From NCBI RefSeq assembly GCF_001651035.1, contig NZ_LXRG01000192.1, positions 124,001 to 188,000 on the forward strand: a DNA stretch of 64,000 nt, read 5' to 3'. A program made the position numbers and the translations under genes. Origin of the DNA: Halomonas sp. ALS9. GTDB lineage: Bacteria > Pseudomonadota > Gammaproteobacteria > Pseudomonadales > Halomonadaceae. Below the pieces are notes generated by a model. That model had not been told where the DNA came from. It saw only the letters and a program-made list of their open reading frames with translations, and ran no database searches. Of the stretch, positions 27,113 to 36,220 are shown one piece after another (within the stretch, counting starts at the first letter, position 1; each line of letters opens with the position of its first letter).

Positions 27113-27147
27113 ATGTTTGCCTTTGTTTTTGCCATTGAAAAAAGAAC

Positions 27148-27918
27148 TTAGGGAGCGGTGTGGGGTAGCTCAACGCTGCGCCCTAATGAGCTAAAGCTGT
27201 GCTCAAGCCCCAACGCCGCGGCAGTGCCTGCCAACACCGCTTGGGACGCTAGAAAGGCCTCCCGGGGGCGGCGCAGCCGGATGCTTTCCATCAGTTGACG
27301 GTGGCGCTCCAGGCTCTCTTCAGGATCCGGGGCGTTCTCGTTGGACATGGAGATCAGCATGTAGATGGAAGGTCGCAGGATATGCGATAGCTGCGCCCAG
27401 ACGATATTGTGGGTCGCCTTAAAAATGGCTTCATGAAAGGCGACATCGCACTCGCTGTGCAGCCGTCGTTCCTCTTCACAGGTGGCATTGCGCAGATTCT
27501 GCCCCAGCCCTTCAAAGGCCTCTTCTATAGCAACCAAATCACGCGCTTTGGCGCGCTTGGCGGCGGTCATCGCCACATAGGGTTCAACGTCCAGGCGGAA
27601 GGCGAGGATTTCACGCTGAATGTCTGGGTTGGGCGCTGCGTAGCGGGTTAACCAGTCGGTCACCTGGGCATCGAGAATATGCCACTCTGAGTATTCCCGC
27701 ACCTTGGAACCATGACCGGAAATCCGCTCAATAATCCCCGCATCGACCAGTTGGCGAAGATCGCTGCGCACCGCTGAGCGATTGATCGCAAAGCGTTCGC
27801 ATAGATCCATTTCCCGGGGCACTAAGTCACCGGGGTGATAGCGCCCACCAAAGATCTCCTCGGCGAGATATTCGGCAATACTGGGGCGAGCGGCTGGCTT
27901 ACTGGGAGATGACGTCAC
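27148..27918 (-). CDS. GntR-family regulator (FadR subfamily, FCD domain)
   Basis: This 256-residue protein has an N-terminal winged helix (residues about 12-80, including PREMDLCERFAINRSAVRSDLRQLVDAGIIERISGHGSKV) and a C-terminal all-helical FCD effector domain with metal-type histidines in CDVAFHEAI and ERHRQLM. It resembles DgoR-type regulators of sugar-acid catabolism. It probably controls the arabonate/galactonate genes around it, and the TGTTSAACA dyads at 20.34 and 30.88 kb fit FadR-group operators. The start codon appears to be GTG with a poor ribosome binding site. Confidence 0.82.
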   Translation of the reverse strand: MTSSPSKPAARPSIAEYLAEEIFGGRYHPGDLVPREMDLCERFAINRSAVRSDLRQLVDAGIIERISGHGSKVREYSEWHILDAQVTDWLTRYAAPNPDIQREILAFRLDVEPYVAMTAAKRAKARDLVAIEEAFEGLGQNLRNATCEEERRLHSECDVAFHEAIFKATHNIVWAQLSHILRPSIYMLISMSNENAPDPEESLERHRQLMESIRLRRPREAFLASQAVLAGTAAALGLEHSFSSLGRSVELPHTAP

Positions 27919-27949
27919 TGCGATAAGACCCTATTTCGATTCCTGTCAA

Positions 27950-28894
27950 TCATACCGTACTTGACCGGTCGACTGTTATCGACGGCGTAGCATCCAGCCC
28001 CGCCCGCTGCTTCAGTTCCAACCGCCGTTCATAGAGGCCTTTAGCACCCAGTGTTCCCAGCACCAGAACGCCGCCAACCATAGCCATTGGCGCTGGCTGT
28101 TCGGCCAGAATCCACCAGGCCAGCAGCGTGCCTATCACCACTTCCAGCAGTATCAGCAAACCTACTTCAGCGGACGGGAGATAGAGCGGTCCACGCTGCA
28201 GCAGCGTCACGCCGCAGGGCACAATAATCAGACAGAGCAGGATCACCACGGCAAGTTGGTTAGCTGCGGGCAGGCTCGGTTCGCTACCCGCCAGCCAAAA
28301 CAGCCCCGCAGTGCTACCCACAACAAGGCCGTTGAATACCAGCATGGGGCTCATATCCACCCCTGGGCGTGTGCGACAAAGGGTGAAGTTAATCGCTAGG
28401 GTCGTTGCCGCCATCAAGGCGAAAGCGTTGCCGACCCAAGAAACTGCGCCCGCATCATCGAGGGCAATCATGGCGACACCCGCCATACACAGCACTATCG
28501 CCAGCCAAGTGCGCCTGGGCAGACGCTCCTTGAGGATGATCCAGGAGAGCACGGCAGCGATAAGCGGCGAACTGGCCAGTATCATCAGCACGTTGCCCGC
28601 TTTCGTGTACTGGTTGCCCAGCACGAAGCCACAGGTGGTGAGGCTGAACAGCAGCGCCACGGCGATCCCTGTCCAGCCACAGCGACGGTAGGCCGCCAGC
28701 GTGCCACGGCCATAGCGCAGCATGGCGATCAGTAGAAAACCTAAGCCCGAAAGAAAGCCACGCCACATCAATATCTCGGCATCGGGCAGGTCGGCGACCT
28801 TGATCAGCAGGGCATCTGGCGCCATGATCAGCGCTCCACCGCCCGTCAGTAGCAGACCCTGCTGACGATGGGACAAGTTACTCAATAGACTCAT
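27950..28894 (-). CDS. DMT-superfamily transporter (EamA type)
   Basis: This 314-residue protein has ten predicted membrane helices arranged as two EamA repeats, the first around residues 15-145 and the second around residues 155-295. Motifs include MWRGFLSGLGFLLIA and a second-repeat PLYLPSAEVGLLILLEVVIGTLLAWW. Such proteins usually export metabolites or amino acids. Its role may be relief of intermediate build-up, since it lies between the GntR regulator and the xylonate dehydratase, 16 bp downstream of the latter. The substrate is unknown. Confidence 0.82.
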   Translation of the reverse strand: MSLLSNLSHRQQGLLLTGGGALIMAPDALLIKVADLPDAEILMWRGFLSGLGFLLIAMLRYGRGTLAAYRRCGWTGIAVALLFSLTTCGFVLGNQYTKAGNVLMILASSPLIAAVLSWIILKERLPRRTWLAIVLCMAGVAMIALDDAGAVSWVGNAFALMAATTLAINFTLCRTRPGVDMSPMLVFNGLVVGSTAGLFWLAGSEPSLPAANQLAVVILLCLIIVPCGVTLLQRGPLYLPSAEVGLLILLEVVIGTLLAWWILAEQPAPMAMVGGVLVLGTLGAKGLYERRLELKQRAGLDATPSITVDRSSTV

Positions 28895-28910
28895 CTAAGT
28901 GCTCGCCCCC

Positions 28911-30713
28911 TCAGTGATTATCCCTGGGCGGATGCTGGCGGGCCACATCGCGATATTTGGTGGCGGGTTCTAGCGTCATACCGCGATCCAGCGGCTCGAC
29001 CATGCTGCGCTGAATCTCCTGCCAGGGCGTCTGGTGGCCAGGGTAGCGGTAGCCGCCTTGCTGGGCCAAGCGCTCGCGGCGCGCTGCCAGTTCGCTGGGG
29101 TCGATCAGCAGTTGTACTTCGCCGCGGTTGAGATCGACCCGCAGTCGGTCGCCGCTTTCCAACAGCGCCAAGCCACCGCCGGTAGCGGCTTCTGGGGAGG
29201 CATTAAGAATCGACGGCGAGCCGGATGTGCCCGATTGGCGGCCGTCTCCCAGGCACGGCAGTGACTCGATACCCTGTTTGATCAGCGCTTCCGGCGGCTG
29301 CATATTGACCACTTCCGCACCGCCAGGGTGGCCGACGGGACCCGCGCCACGCATGACCAAAATAGTGCGCGCGTCGATATTGAGCGCCGGGTCGTCAATA
29401 CGGGCGTGGTAATCCTCGGAGCCATCAAACACCACGACTTTGCCTTCGAAGGCCTCGGGGTCGTTGGGGTCATTGAGGAAGCGTTCGCGGAAATCTCGCG
29501 AAATCACGCTGGTCTTCATCAGCGCCGAGTCGAATAGATTGCCCTTGAGATTGAGGAAACCCGCATGATCCACCAAGGGGTCGTTGTAGCGGCAAATCAC
29601 ATCGACATCCTGGGTTTCGCGGCCAAGAAGGTTGTCGCCTATGGAGCGACCATTCACCGTCAGCGCGTCGCCGTGCAGCTTACCGGCGGTGTGTAGCTCA
29701 TGGAGGATCGCGGGAACACCCCCGGCGCGGTAAAACTCTTCGCACAGGAAAGCACCGGCAGGCATCACGTTGGCCAGTAGAGGAATCTTATGGCCCAGGC
29801 GCTGCCAGTCATCGTTATCAAGCGGAATCCCCGCATGGCGGGCAATCGCATTGATATGTACCGGCGCGTTGGATGAACCGCCCAAGGCCGAGCAGGCCAC
29901 AATGGCGTTTTCAAACGCTTCCCGGGTCAGAATATCCAGCGGGCGCAAGTCTTCCCAGACCATATCGACAATTCGCGTGCCGGTGTCGTAAGCCACCATG
30001 GCGCGCTCTTTGTAGGGCGCGGGAATCACCGCCGAGCCGGGCAGGCTCATGCCCAGCACTTCCGCCATAGAGTTCATGGTGGAAGCAGTGCCCATGGTGT
30101 TGCAGTGGCCAATCGAGGGTGCCGAGTCACTGGCGCGTGAGAGAAACTCTGCGTAGTCGATATCCCCCGCCGCCAAGCGCTTGCGCAGCTCCCAGATAAT
30201 CGTCCCCGAACCTACTCGCTCGGCTCCGCGCCAGCCGTTGAGCATCGGCCCGCCGGAAAGCACAATCGCCGGGATATTCACCGTTGCCGCCGCCATTAGC
30301 GCCGCGGGCGTGGTTTTATCGCAGCCAGTCGTTAACACCACACCGTCTAGCGGGTAGCCATGCAGCACTTCCACGATGCCTAAGTAAGCAAGATTACGAT
30401 CCAGCGCAGCGGTGGGCCGCCGCACATTTTCGTGAATAGGGTGCATGGGGAATTCAAACGGCACCCCGCCCGCCGCGCGAATACCGTCTTTTACCCGTTT
30501 GACCAAGTCAATGTGATGACGGTTACACGGGGTTAAGTCAGAACCTGACTGACAAATACCAATAATCGGCTTACCGCTGGTCAGCTCATCCAGAGTAATC
30601 CCGTAATTCAGATAGCGCTCGATGCACAGCGCCGTAGTACCGGGGTGGTCGGGGTTATCGAACCAGTAGCGTGAACGCAATTGTTCAGGCGTTATACGTT
30701 GAAAATTGGCCAT
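28911..30713 (-). CDS. xylD: D-xylonate dehydratase (XylD-like, IlvD/Edd family)
   Basis: This 600-residue iron-sulfur dehydratase converts D-xylonate to 2-keto-3-deoxy-D-xylonate. Cluster cysteines are at 63 (LTPCNRHH), 131 ([10 protein letters not shown]) and 204 ([11 protein letters not shown]). The overall sequence follows Caulobacter Xyl[10 protein letters not shown] near the N-terminus, [24 protein letters not shown] and [14 protein letters not shown]. It is clearly different from the two L-arabonate dehydratases here. GGAG precedes the start. Its product is the substrate of the XylX-type enzyme at 40648. The EamA gene follows immediately. It shares a divergent promoter with an orphan TRAP binding protein. 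Confidence 0.87.
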   Translation of the reverse strand: MANFQRITPEQLRSRYWFDNPDHPGTTALCIERYLNYGITLDELTSGKPIIGICQSGSDLTPCNRHHIDLVKRVKDGIRAAGGVPFEFPMHPIHENVRRPTAALDRNLAYLGIVEVLHGYPLDGVVLTTGCDKTTPAALMAAATVNIPAIVLSGGPMLNGWRGAERVGSGTIIWELRKRLAAGDIDYAEFLSRASDSAPSIGHCNTMGTASTMNSMAEVLGMSLPGSAVIPAPYKERAMVAYDTGTRIVDMVWEDLRPLDILTREAFENAIVACSALGGSSNAPVHINAIARHAGIPLDNDDWQRLGHKIPLLANVMPAGAFLCEEFYRAGGVPAILHELHTAGKLHGDALTVNGRSIGDNLLGRETQDVDVICRYNDPLVDHAGFLNLKGNLFDSALMKTSVISRDFRERFLNDPNDPEAFEGKVVVFDGSEDYHARIDDPALNIDARTILVMRGAGPVGHPGGAEVVNMQPPEALIKQGIESLPCLGDGRQSGTSGSPSILNASPEAATGGGLALLESGDRLRVDLNRGEVQLLIDPSELAARRERLAQQGGYRYPGHQTPWQEIQRSMVEPLDRGMTLEPATKYRDVARQHPPRDNH

Positions 30714-31044
30714 GGTGTCTCTCCACGCCTAAAGTAAATATAAAAAGTCAGTCGGCGCGCTTTAGGCACTCAACCGCCCCACCAACATAATCGATTAAGT
30801 AAGCTCCCTTAACTATAGGGGAGAGTCGCCATGAAGGTACGCTTTCTTCCCCTCGGCGTCGATACATACAAAAGTATATGTTGAACATATAGGAAAAACG
30901 TTAGACATTCGCACCTAAGGGTGGCGGCGCTTACACTGTCGTAAGCGAGTACCGCTGACACACAACAACAATTAACCTCGCTGCAGCTCGTTTAGAAGAC
31001 GCCCTTAGCGGAGCGGCCTGCAGCACGCCAGGAGAGTGACAACT
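30714..31044. promoter_or_regulatory. 331-bp divergent promoter region of xylD and orphan dctP
   Basis: This gap has no convincing gene. It contains a candidate operator pair (30876-30909), a minus-strand TATACT inside the repeated 23-bp block (30865-30887), and a good GGAGAG ribosome binding site for dctP at the right end. A 17-codon ATG frame at 30831-30884 has a GGGGAGAG site but ends inside the operator and is not conserved at the sister promoter. Confidence 0.6.
30876..30909. promoter_or_regulatory. Paired GntR-type operators between xylD and dctP
   Basis: The perfect dyad ATATGTT-G-AACATAT (30876-30890) is followed by a weaker copy, AACGTTAGACATT (30897-30909), with centres 20 bp apart. 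This is the same spacing as the pair at 20341-20374. Confidence 0.55.
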
Positions 31045-32121
31045 ATGCACCATCTTTGGAAACGTACCCTATTATTGACCGGCGCCACGCTGCTCAGCTC
31101 AGGTATGGCTTACGCGCAAACGCCCGATCTTTCCGACCCGCCCGAAATTGATGGCGCCACCGTGGGTGACCACGGCAACGTCACCCTGCGCATGGGGCTT
31201 GGCCTGGCAGAAAGCTCGCCTCAGTACATCTCCAGCCAGTATTTCGCAGATATTCTTGACCAGCGCAGTGAAGGACGCATCAGCGTCAATATCTTCCCCA
31301 ACAGTCAGCTTGGCGACGACGTACAGATGATGGAAATGCTGCAAACCGGTACGCTGGATATGACTTACCCATCATCTTCCCCCGCCACCGGCTATGTTGA
31401 AGAGCTGGCGGTCTTTGACCTCCCCTTCTTGCTTCCTACCCGGGAAGCGGCTATCGAGGCCATGCGCAGCGATGCCGCCCAAGAAATGCTCGACGCTTTC
31501 GATGGCACCGGCCTGAAAGCCCTGGCATTCTCTGAAAACGGCTTCCGCCAGCTCTCCAATAGCGCCCGAGAAGTCGCTTCACCTGAGGACGTAGCAGGCC
31601 TTGACGTTCGTGGCCTTTCAATTCGCACCATGGAAAACCCGGTGCACCTGGCTATTTGGCAAGCGTTGGGCGCTAACCCGACTCCCATGGCCTTTGGTGA
31701 GCTGTTTTCCGCCATGGAACAAGGCGTTGTCGATGGCCAGGAAAACCCCTGGAGCACCATCCTGACTTCCAACTTCCATGAAGTGCAGGACTATGGCTCC
31801 GAAACCCGCCACGTCTACACACCCTTTATCAAAATGATCTCGCAGCGTACCTGGGATCGTCTCGACCCCGAGTATCAGGAGCTAATTCAGGAAGCCGCGC
31901 TGCAGGCAGCCGATTACGAAATCCAGCTTTCCAGCGAGTACGATGACTGGGCGCGGGATCAGCTTGAAGAGCGCGGTATGCAAATCACCCGCCTTGATGA
32001 CGAGCAAATTGCCGCTTTCCAGGAAGCCGTACAGCCGGTTTACGAAGAGTGGGCTCCGCGCATTGGTGAAGATCTAGTGGCGGAATTCCAACGCATTGCT
32101 GAATCGTCTATGACTGAGTAA
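31045..32121 (+). CDS. Orphan TRAP transporter substrate-binding protein (DctP)
   Basis: This 358-residue protein has a signal peptide ending near GMAYAQ. DctP features are clear: LRMGLGLAESSPQY, IFPNSQLGDDVQMMEMLQTG, the LDVRGLSIRT segment with the ligand arginine, and EQGVVDGQENPWSTI. It would bind a sugar acid. No small or large permease gene follows: a terminator and the convergent GntR gene come next. It must borrow a permease, perhaps the one at 34201-36164, or it has lost its partners. Its promoter is shared with xylD, so D-xylonate is a candidate ligand. The ATG at 31045 is favoured by GGAGAG upstream. Confidence 0.85.
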   Translation: MHHLWKRTLLLTGATLLSSGMAYAQTPDLSDPPEIDGATVGDHGNVTLRMGLGLAESSPQYISSQYFADILDQRSEGRISVNIFPNSQLGDDVQMMEMLQTGTLDMTYPSSSPATGYVEELAVFDLPFLLPTREAAIEAMRSDAAQEMLDAFDGTGLKALAFSENGFRQLSNSAREVASPEDVAGLDVRGLSIRTMENPVHLAIWQALGANPTPMAFGELFSAMEQGVVDGQENPWSTILTSNFHEVQDYGSETRHVYTPFIKMISQRTWDRLDPEYQELIQEAALQAADYEIQLSSEYDDWARDQLEERGMQITRLDDEQIAAFQEAVQPVYEEWAPRIGEDLVAEFQRIAESSMTE

Positions 32122-32128
32122 TGTCACT

Positions 32129-32162
32129 CCTGCCGCCGAACGAATCCGGCGGCAGGATTTAT
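32129..32162 (+). terminator. Intrinsic terminator after the orphan dctP
   Basis: A 10-bp GC-rich stem (32129-32138 with 32147-32156) is followed by ATTTATT. It lies between convergent genes and best serves the plus-strand dctP. Confidence 0.75.
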
Positions 32163-32175
32163 TCGATCGCCTGCG

Positions 32176-32898
32176 CTATGGGGCATCCGAAAGACGCTTT
32201 TTAAGCTGCATATAGGTGCCGTAGTGACGGTCAAGGTGGCGCCGCATAGCTGCCTCGGCCTTATCCGGATCGCGGGACTCAATGGCTTCGATGATTTCGG
32301 TATGGGCCGCAGTGGCGGCTTTATCTTCGTCTTTTTTCTGCAGCACCAGCGCCCGGCGATCATCTAGCCACTCAGAGAGCGCCACATGGATAGCATCAAA
32401 GATCGGGTTACGGCCGATGCTGGCCAATACACCATGAAAGTCGTTATCAGAGCGCTTAAAGCGTGCTTCATCGCCTATCGCATCTCGATTATCGGCCAAC
32501 GCCTCGCGTAGCCGCGCCAAATCTTCTTCGCTGGCGTTACGCGCCGCATAGCGAGCCAATGAAATTTCAAACATGGCCCGCGCTTCTTGAAAATATTGCT
32601 GGCCATCGGGCTTGGAAAGCAGTTGCCGGGTCACCCCGGAAAGCCTGGCCATCACCGCCTCTGCGGTGGGCCGAATCACCCTGGCGCGCGTGCCACTATT
32701 GATAGCAATTAACCCAAGCTGCTGGAGATGGAACAGCGCTTCGCGCACCGCTGGCCTGCCAACCCCAAACTGCTCCATCAACTCCCGCTCTGAAGGCAGT
32801 TGATCATTTTCACTTAGCCGCCCTTCAAGGATCTCCGCCTCGAGCTGCTCAGCGACCTGTTCGGACAGCGTTTTTCGCTCGATCCGGTATCTGCTCAT
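32176..32898 (-). CDS. NanR-like GntR-family regulator (FCD domain)
   Basis: This 240-residue protein has an N-terminal winged helix (RKTLSEQVAEQLEAEI... LPSERELMEQFGVGRPAVREALFHLQQLGLI, residues 7-60) and an FCD domain with metal-binding aspartate and histidines (RSDNDFHGVL, HTEIIEAI, HLDRHYG). Both parts resemble E. coli NanR. It ends the minus-strand group that includes the Ldh enzyme and a TRAP system. Sequences at 37340-37355 and 40514-40529 look like NanR-type GGTAT repeats, so I infer that it represses the sugar-acid genes around it. Sialic acid genes are absent. AGGGGTG precedes the start. Confidence 0.85.
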   Translation of the reverse strand: MSRYRIERKTLSEQVAEQLEAEILEGRLSENDQLPSERELMEQFGVGRPAVREALFHLQQLGLIAINSGTRARVIRPTAEAVMARLSGVTRQLLSKPDGQQYFQEARAMFEISLARYAARNASEEDLARLREALADNRDAIGDEARFKRSDNDFHGVLASIGRNPIFDAIHVALSEWLDDRRALVLQKKDEDKAATAAHTEIIEAIESRDPDKAEAAMRRHLDRHYGTYMQLKKRLSDAP

Positions 32899-32957
32899 AG
32901 GCAGTCACCCCTGGTTAACCTGGAATTTTCCGCTATTTTACTGCATTTCTCGTCGCT

Positions 32958-33020
32958 GTCTTTTAAACCTGGCTTTTAAACCCGTCATTCAAACTTGTCC
33001 TCAAACCTGTCCTTAAACCA
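32958..33020. repeat. Five degenerate 12-13-bp tandem repeats after the Ldh gene
   Basis: Units GTCTTTTAAACCT, GGCTTTTAAACCC, GTCATTCAAACTT, GTCCTCAAACCT and GTCCTTAAACCA follow one another and end just before the stop codon of the downstream-reading Ldh gene. Confidence 0.65.
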
Positions 33021-33024
33021 GCCT

Positions 33025-34113
33025 TCAATCGAGTTGAATGAGCGGCGCTATTCGGCACTGTTTAGCAATCTCGGCATAGGCCAATTGATTAGCAGAATCG
33101 AGAGGAATGCCAAGCGCATCACGCTGCGCTTGGCAGCGCCATTCGCGATCTCCCGGGGCTAGCACTTCTGCACCCTCGGCGGCAGGCTGGGTACGCAGGT
33201 CAGCCAAGTACTCGGCTAGTCCGCGTGCGAAAGTGCCTTCATCTACAAACGCATCGGGGTTCATGGCCAGGAAAAAATGCCCAACGCCACGCGGGGTCGA
33301 CATATCCGGCCCGCCCATGGGGAGAAGTTTAAAGCCGTGCTGCATACCCGATAAGGCTGAACTAAGTATCTCCACCATACCGCCCAGCCCGGCGCCCTTA
33401 AAACCAAACCCATTGCCGCCTAATGGCAACAGCGCGGCAATTTCGCTTGGGTCGCGGCTTACCTTTCCAGTGGCATCGGCAGCGACCTGATCCGGCAGCT
33501 CACGGCCAATCGCGCCGTACTGCTGTACCCGGTTCCAGGGCACCGAGCTGGTCGCCATATCCAGCAGATACGGCAGCTCACCTCTCACCGGCGCTGCAAA
33601 GGCGATAGGGTTAGTACCGTGAAAAGGCTTGGCGCCCTCATGCAATAGCACGAAGGGGTCTGAGTTGCAGAGCGCCATTCCCAGATAACCGCTCTCAGCC
33701 GCCGCTAAGGTATAACAGCCCGCCGCCCCAAAGTGCGAAGAGTTACCCACCGCGACAGCGCCCATTCCAACCTTTTCCGCCATATCCATGGCGCGCTTCA
33801 TCGCGGTATAGCCCGCCAAGTGCCCTAACCCATCGTCCGCATCCAAGAACCCCGTGGCGGCCAAACGCTGGTGAAACTGCATGTTAGGCGCACCGTTAAT
33901 GCGCCCGCCTTTAAGCGCCTGTAAATAGTGGGGCAGCAGGCGTAGGCCGTGGCTGTCGGTGCCCATTCGCGAGGCCGTCACCAGAGCGCAGGTTACTGCC
34001 TCTGCAGATGCGTTGTCAGCGCCCGCAGCCGCAAGCGCTGCTTGCATAAAACGGCTAAGGTCTTCACGGGCAACGCGAAACTCTGGCGACATACCTGGCG
34101 ACGCATCAGTCAT
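33025..34113 (-). CDS. Ldh/MDH2-family NAD(P)-dependent oxidoreductase
   Basis: This 362-residue protein belongs to the malate/L-lactate dehydrogenase type 2 family, which also includes ureidoglycolate and diketogulonate reductases. Visible motifs are SRMGTDSHGLRLLPHY near residue 50 with the catalytic histidine, GNSSHFGAAGCYTLAA, TNPIAFAAP and the lipoyl-like DMATS. These enzymes interconvert 2-hydroxy and 2-oxo acids. It follows the TRAP permease gene by about 90 bp in the same operon, and the imported acid is its likely substrate or precursor. CAGGAG precedes the start. The specific reaction is not determined. Confidence 0.82.
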   Translation of the reverse strand: MTDASPGMSPEFRVAREDLSRFMQAALAAAGADNASAEAVTCALVTASRMGTDSHGLRLLPHYLQALKGGRINGAPNMQFHQRLAATGFLDADDGLGHLAGYTAMKRAMDMAEKVGMGAVAVGNSSHFGAAGCYTLAAAESGYLGMALCNSDPFVLLHEGAKPFHGTNPIAFAAPVRGELPYLLDMATSSVPWNRVQQYGAIGRELPDQVAADATGKVSRDPSEIAALLPLGGNGFGFKGAGLGGMVEILSSALSGMQHGFKLLPMGGPDMSTPRGVGHFFLAMNPDAFVDEGTFARGLAEYLADLRTQPAAEGAEVLAPGDREWRCQAQRDALGIPLDSANQLAYAEIAKQCRIAPLIQLD

Positions 34114-34151
34114 GACTCACATACTCCTGATCTTAATATTAATCCGTTACC

Positions 34152-34205
34152 GACAGTTCTTAACGAGACAGTTCTTAAAGACAGTTCTTAAAGACAGTGC
34201 TTAAC
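34152..34205. repeat. Four 13-bp tandem repeats at the end of dctM
   Basis: The unit GACAGTTCTTAAM occurs at 34152-34164, 34167-34179, 34180-34192 and 34193-34205 (the last with one extra change). The final copy supplies the stop codon of the TRAP large permease gene. Confidence 0.75.
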
Positions 34206-35580
34206 GATAAATCAGCGTGGGTAGCCACATAGAGATTGCCGGAATAAAGGTGACCAAGAGTAGGCAGATCACCAAGGGGATAAGAAACGGCATGGTGCCG
34301 CGCATGCAGCGCTCAAAGCTGACGTTGGACACCCTGGAAAGCACGTAGAGCACCATGCCCACCGGCGGAGTCAGCAAGCCAATCATCAGGTTGAGCACCA
34401 TAATCACCCCGAAATGAACTGGGTCTACGCCCACTGCAACCGCCATGGGCAGCAGCACCGGGACTAAAATAGTGATCGCGGCGATGGTTTCCATAAAGCA
34501 GCCGACGATCATCAGCACAATGTTCGCCATCATCAGCACGGCGAGCTTGCTGTCGGCAAAGGGGCCCATTAAGGCAATCACGTTCTGGGTGACCTGATTA
34601 CTGGTGAGGATCCAGGCGAAAATCGACGCGGAAGACACAATAAACAGAATAACCGCTGTGGTCTCAATGGTATCCATGCTGACTTTGAGCAGCTTGCGCC
34701 AGGTTAGCGTCCGATAAACCACCACACCCAGTAGCAGCGCATAGAACACCGCAGCCACTGCCGCCTCGGTGGGTGTAAAGGCACCGCTAATAATACCGCC
34801 AACGATAATGACCGGGGTGAGTAGCGATAAGAACGCCCGCTTAAAGGTATGACCGAGCACCCGCATCGAGAACACCGCATCGCGCTGATAGCCCCGCCGA
34901 CGGGAGATAACAAAGATCATCAGCATCAGCATGGCGCCCATCAGCAGCCCGGGAATCAATCCTGCAGCAAACAGCTGGCCCACCGAGGCAGAGGCCATCA
35001 CGCCGTAAATCACCATCGGCAGGCTCGGCGGTATAATCGGCCCGATAGTCGAGGAAGCAGCGGTAATGCCCACCGCGAACTCCTCATCATAACCGGCGTC
35101 TTTCATGGCTTTGACTTCGATCATGCCAAGGCCACCGGCATCCGCCACCGCCGCCCCGGACATCCCGGAAAATACGATGCTGGCGCCGACGTTAACGTGC
35201 CCCAACCCGCCGCGCATCCAGCCCATCAAGGCCTTGGCGAAATTGAAGATCCGCTCGGTAATCCCGCCGTTGTTCATCAAACTCCCGGCAAAGATAAAAA
35301 AGGGAATCGCCAGTAGCGGAAAGCTGTCGATGCCATTAATCATGCGGTGAGCCACGACGATATTGGGCACTTGCCCGGTGATCAGCACAAACATCAAGCA
35401 GGAGCCCGCCAGGCTAATAGCGATGGGCACGCCAAGGACTAACATGGTAAACAGAGCGAAAAACAGAAAAGCGAGATGATAGCCCATCAGCGGCAAGATC
35501 ACGCAGCCAAGCACCGCAAGGGCCGCCAGTAGCGGCGACACGAGCGGCGTTTGCCAGCGCATCACAGTTAATCGAGACAT
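34201..35580 (-). CDS. TRAP transporter large permease (DctM)
   Basis: This 459-residue membrane protein has about twelve to thirteen hydrophobic segments and an N-terminal extension of about 25 residues relative to the shortest DctM proteins. Hallmarks are INGIDSFPLLAIPFFIFAGSLMNNGGITERI, ASSTIGPIIPPSLPMVIYG, GCFMETIAAITILVPVLLP and GLLTPPVGMVLYV. It forms the transport channel for the acid bound by DctP at 36221-37222. The stop codon lies in a 13-bp tandem repeat. GAGG precedes the start. Confidence 0.9.
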   Translation of the reverse strand: MSRLTVMRWQTPLVSPLLAALAVLGCVILPLMGYHLAFLFFALFTMLVLGVPIAISLAGSCLMFVLITGQVPNIVVAHRMINGIDSFPLLAIPFFIFAGSLMNNGGITERIFNFAKALMGWMRGGLGHVNVGASIVFSGMSGAAVADAGGLGMIEVKAMKDAGYDEEFAVGITAASSTIGPIIPPSLPMVIYGVMASASVGQLFAAGLIPGLLMGAMLMLMIFVISRRRGYQRDAVFSMRVLGHTFKRAFLSLLTPVIIVGGIISGAFTPTEAAVAAVFYALLLGVVVYRTLTWRKLLKVSMDTIETTAVILFIVSSASIFAWILTSNQVTQNVIALMGPFADSKLAVLMMANIVLMIVGCFMETIAAITILVPVLLPMAVAVGVDPVHFGVIMVLNLMIGLLTPPVGMVLYVLSRVSNVSFERCMRGTMPFLIPLVICLLLVTFIPAISMWLPTLIYR

Positions 35581-35621
35581 AGCAGGCCTCTTAATAAAAA
35601 TGGCGGGGTGAAAAGCACTCT

Positions 35622-36164
35622 TTAAACATCATCGTTGCGGTGTTGATACTTGAGATAGAGCCGTTGAACGGTACGCATCGCCATCAATACAAACGCCGCG
35701 CATACCGTGAAATAGATGATGCTTTTGGGCAGATCAATAGACACCATCAAACTGCTAGTACGCGATGCCAGTTGATAGGTCACCCACGCCATCGCTATAT
35801 AGAAGGTAAGGCTTATGAGGTTTACTAGACGCTCTAGCAAAAGCGCTTGCCACGCAGGCATGTAGTGGTAGAAGAACTCCACCATAATATGGCTGCCATT
35901 GCGGGCGGCCATGACACTGCCCATAAACCCCACCCCAATCAGCAGGTAGCGGGCGATCTCTTCCGTCCAGCCGATTGAGTCCCCCATTACATAGCGGCTA
36001 AAGAACTGGGCAAATACCACTAAAATCAGCGCCCAGAACAGTATCAGAGTCGCCAAATCTTCAATCCGGTAATCACTCAGCCTGAACGGGGTATCGTCAA
36101 AGGCGGATTCAAAATCGACCCTTGGATCGACGGCAGGCGGGGCGTCTTCTCGTGTGTCATTCAT
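35622..36164 (-). CDS. TRAP transporter small permease (DctQ)
   Basis: This 180-residue protein has four membrane helices. It carries the DctQ pattern SRYVMGDSIGWTEEIARYLLIGVGFMGSVMAARNGSHI. An acidic N-terminus of about 30 residues is cytoplasmic. The ATG at 36164 has GGAG upstream, and the longer frame would need a TTG. It is preceded by a 12-bp hairpin that separates it from dctP and may tune its translation. Confidence 0.86.
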   Translation of the reverse strand: MNDTREDAPPAVDPRVDFESAFDDTPFRLSDYRIEDLATLILFWALILVVFAQFFSRYVMGDSIGWTEEIARYLLIGVGFMGSVMAARNGSHIMVEFFYHYMPAWQALLLERLVNLISLTFYIAMAWVTYQLASRTSSLMVSIDLPKSIIYFTVCAAFVLMAMRTVQRLYLKYQHRNDDV

Positions 36165-36178
36165 GGCACAACACTCCA

Positions 36179-36206
36179 AACACTCCGCTCAAAGGAGCGG
36201 AGTGTT
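36179..36206 (-). terminator. Intercistronic hairpin between dctP and dctQ
   Basis: A perfect 12-bp stem (36179-36190 with 36195-36206) has a 4-base loop and lies just upstream of the dctQ ribosome binding site on the minus strand. Without a T-run it is more likely an mRNA-stability or attenuation element than a full terminator. Confidence 0.65.
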
Positions 36207-36220
36207 ATCAAAGGGTTGGA

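Noticed and set aside
30831..30884. A 17-codon ATG frame with a good ribosome binding site, resembling a leader peptide upstream of dctP
   Set aside because: It ends inside the operator, has no attenuator hairpin after it, and the sister promoter at 20.3 kb keeps the operator but not this frame.
32176..32898. Calling the regulator a true NanR of sialic acid catabolism
   Set aside because: No nanA, nanE, nanK or sialic acid transporter is in the window. Only the protein and operator style are NanR-like.
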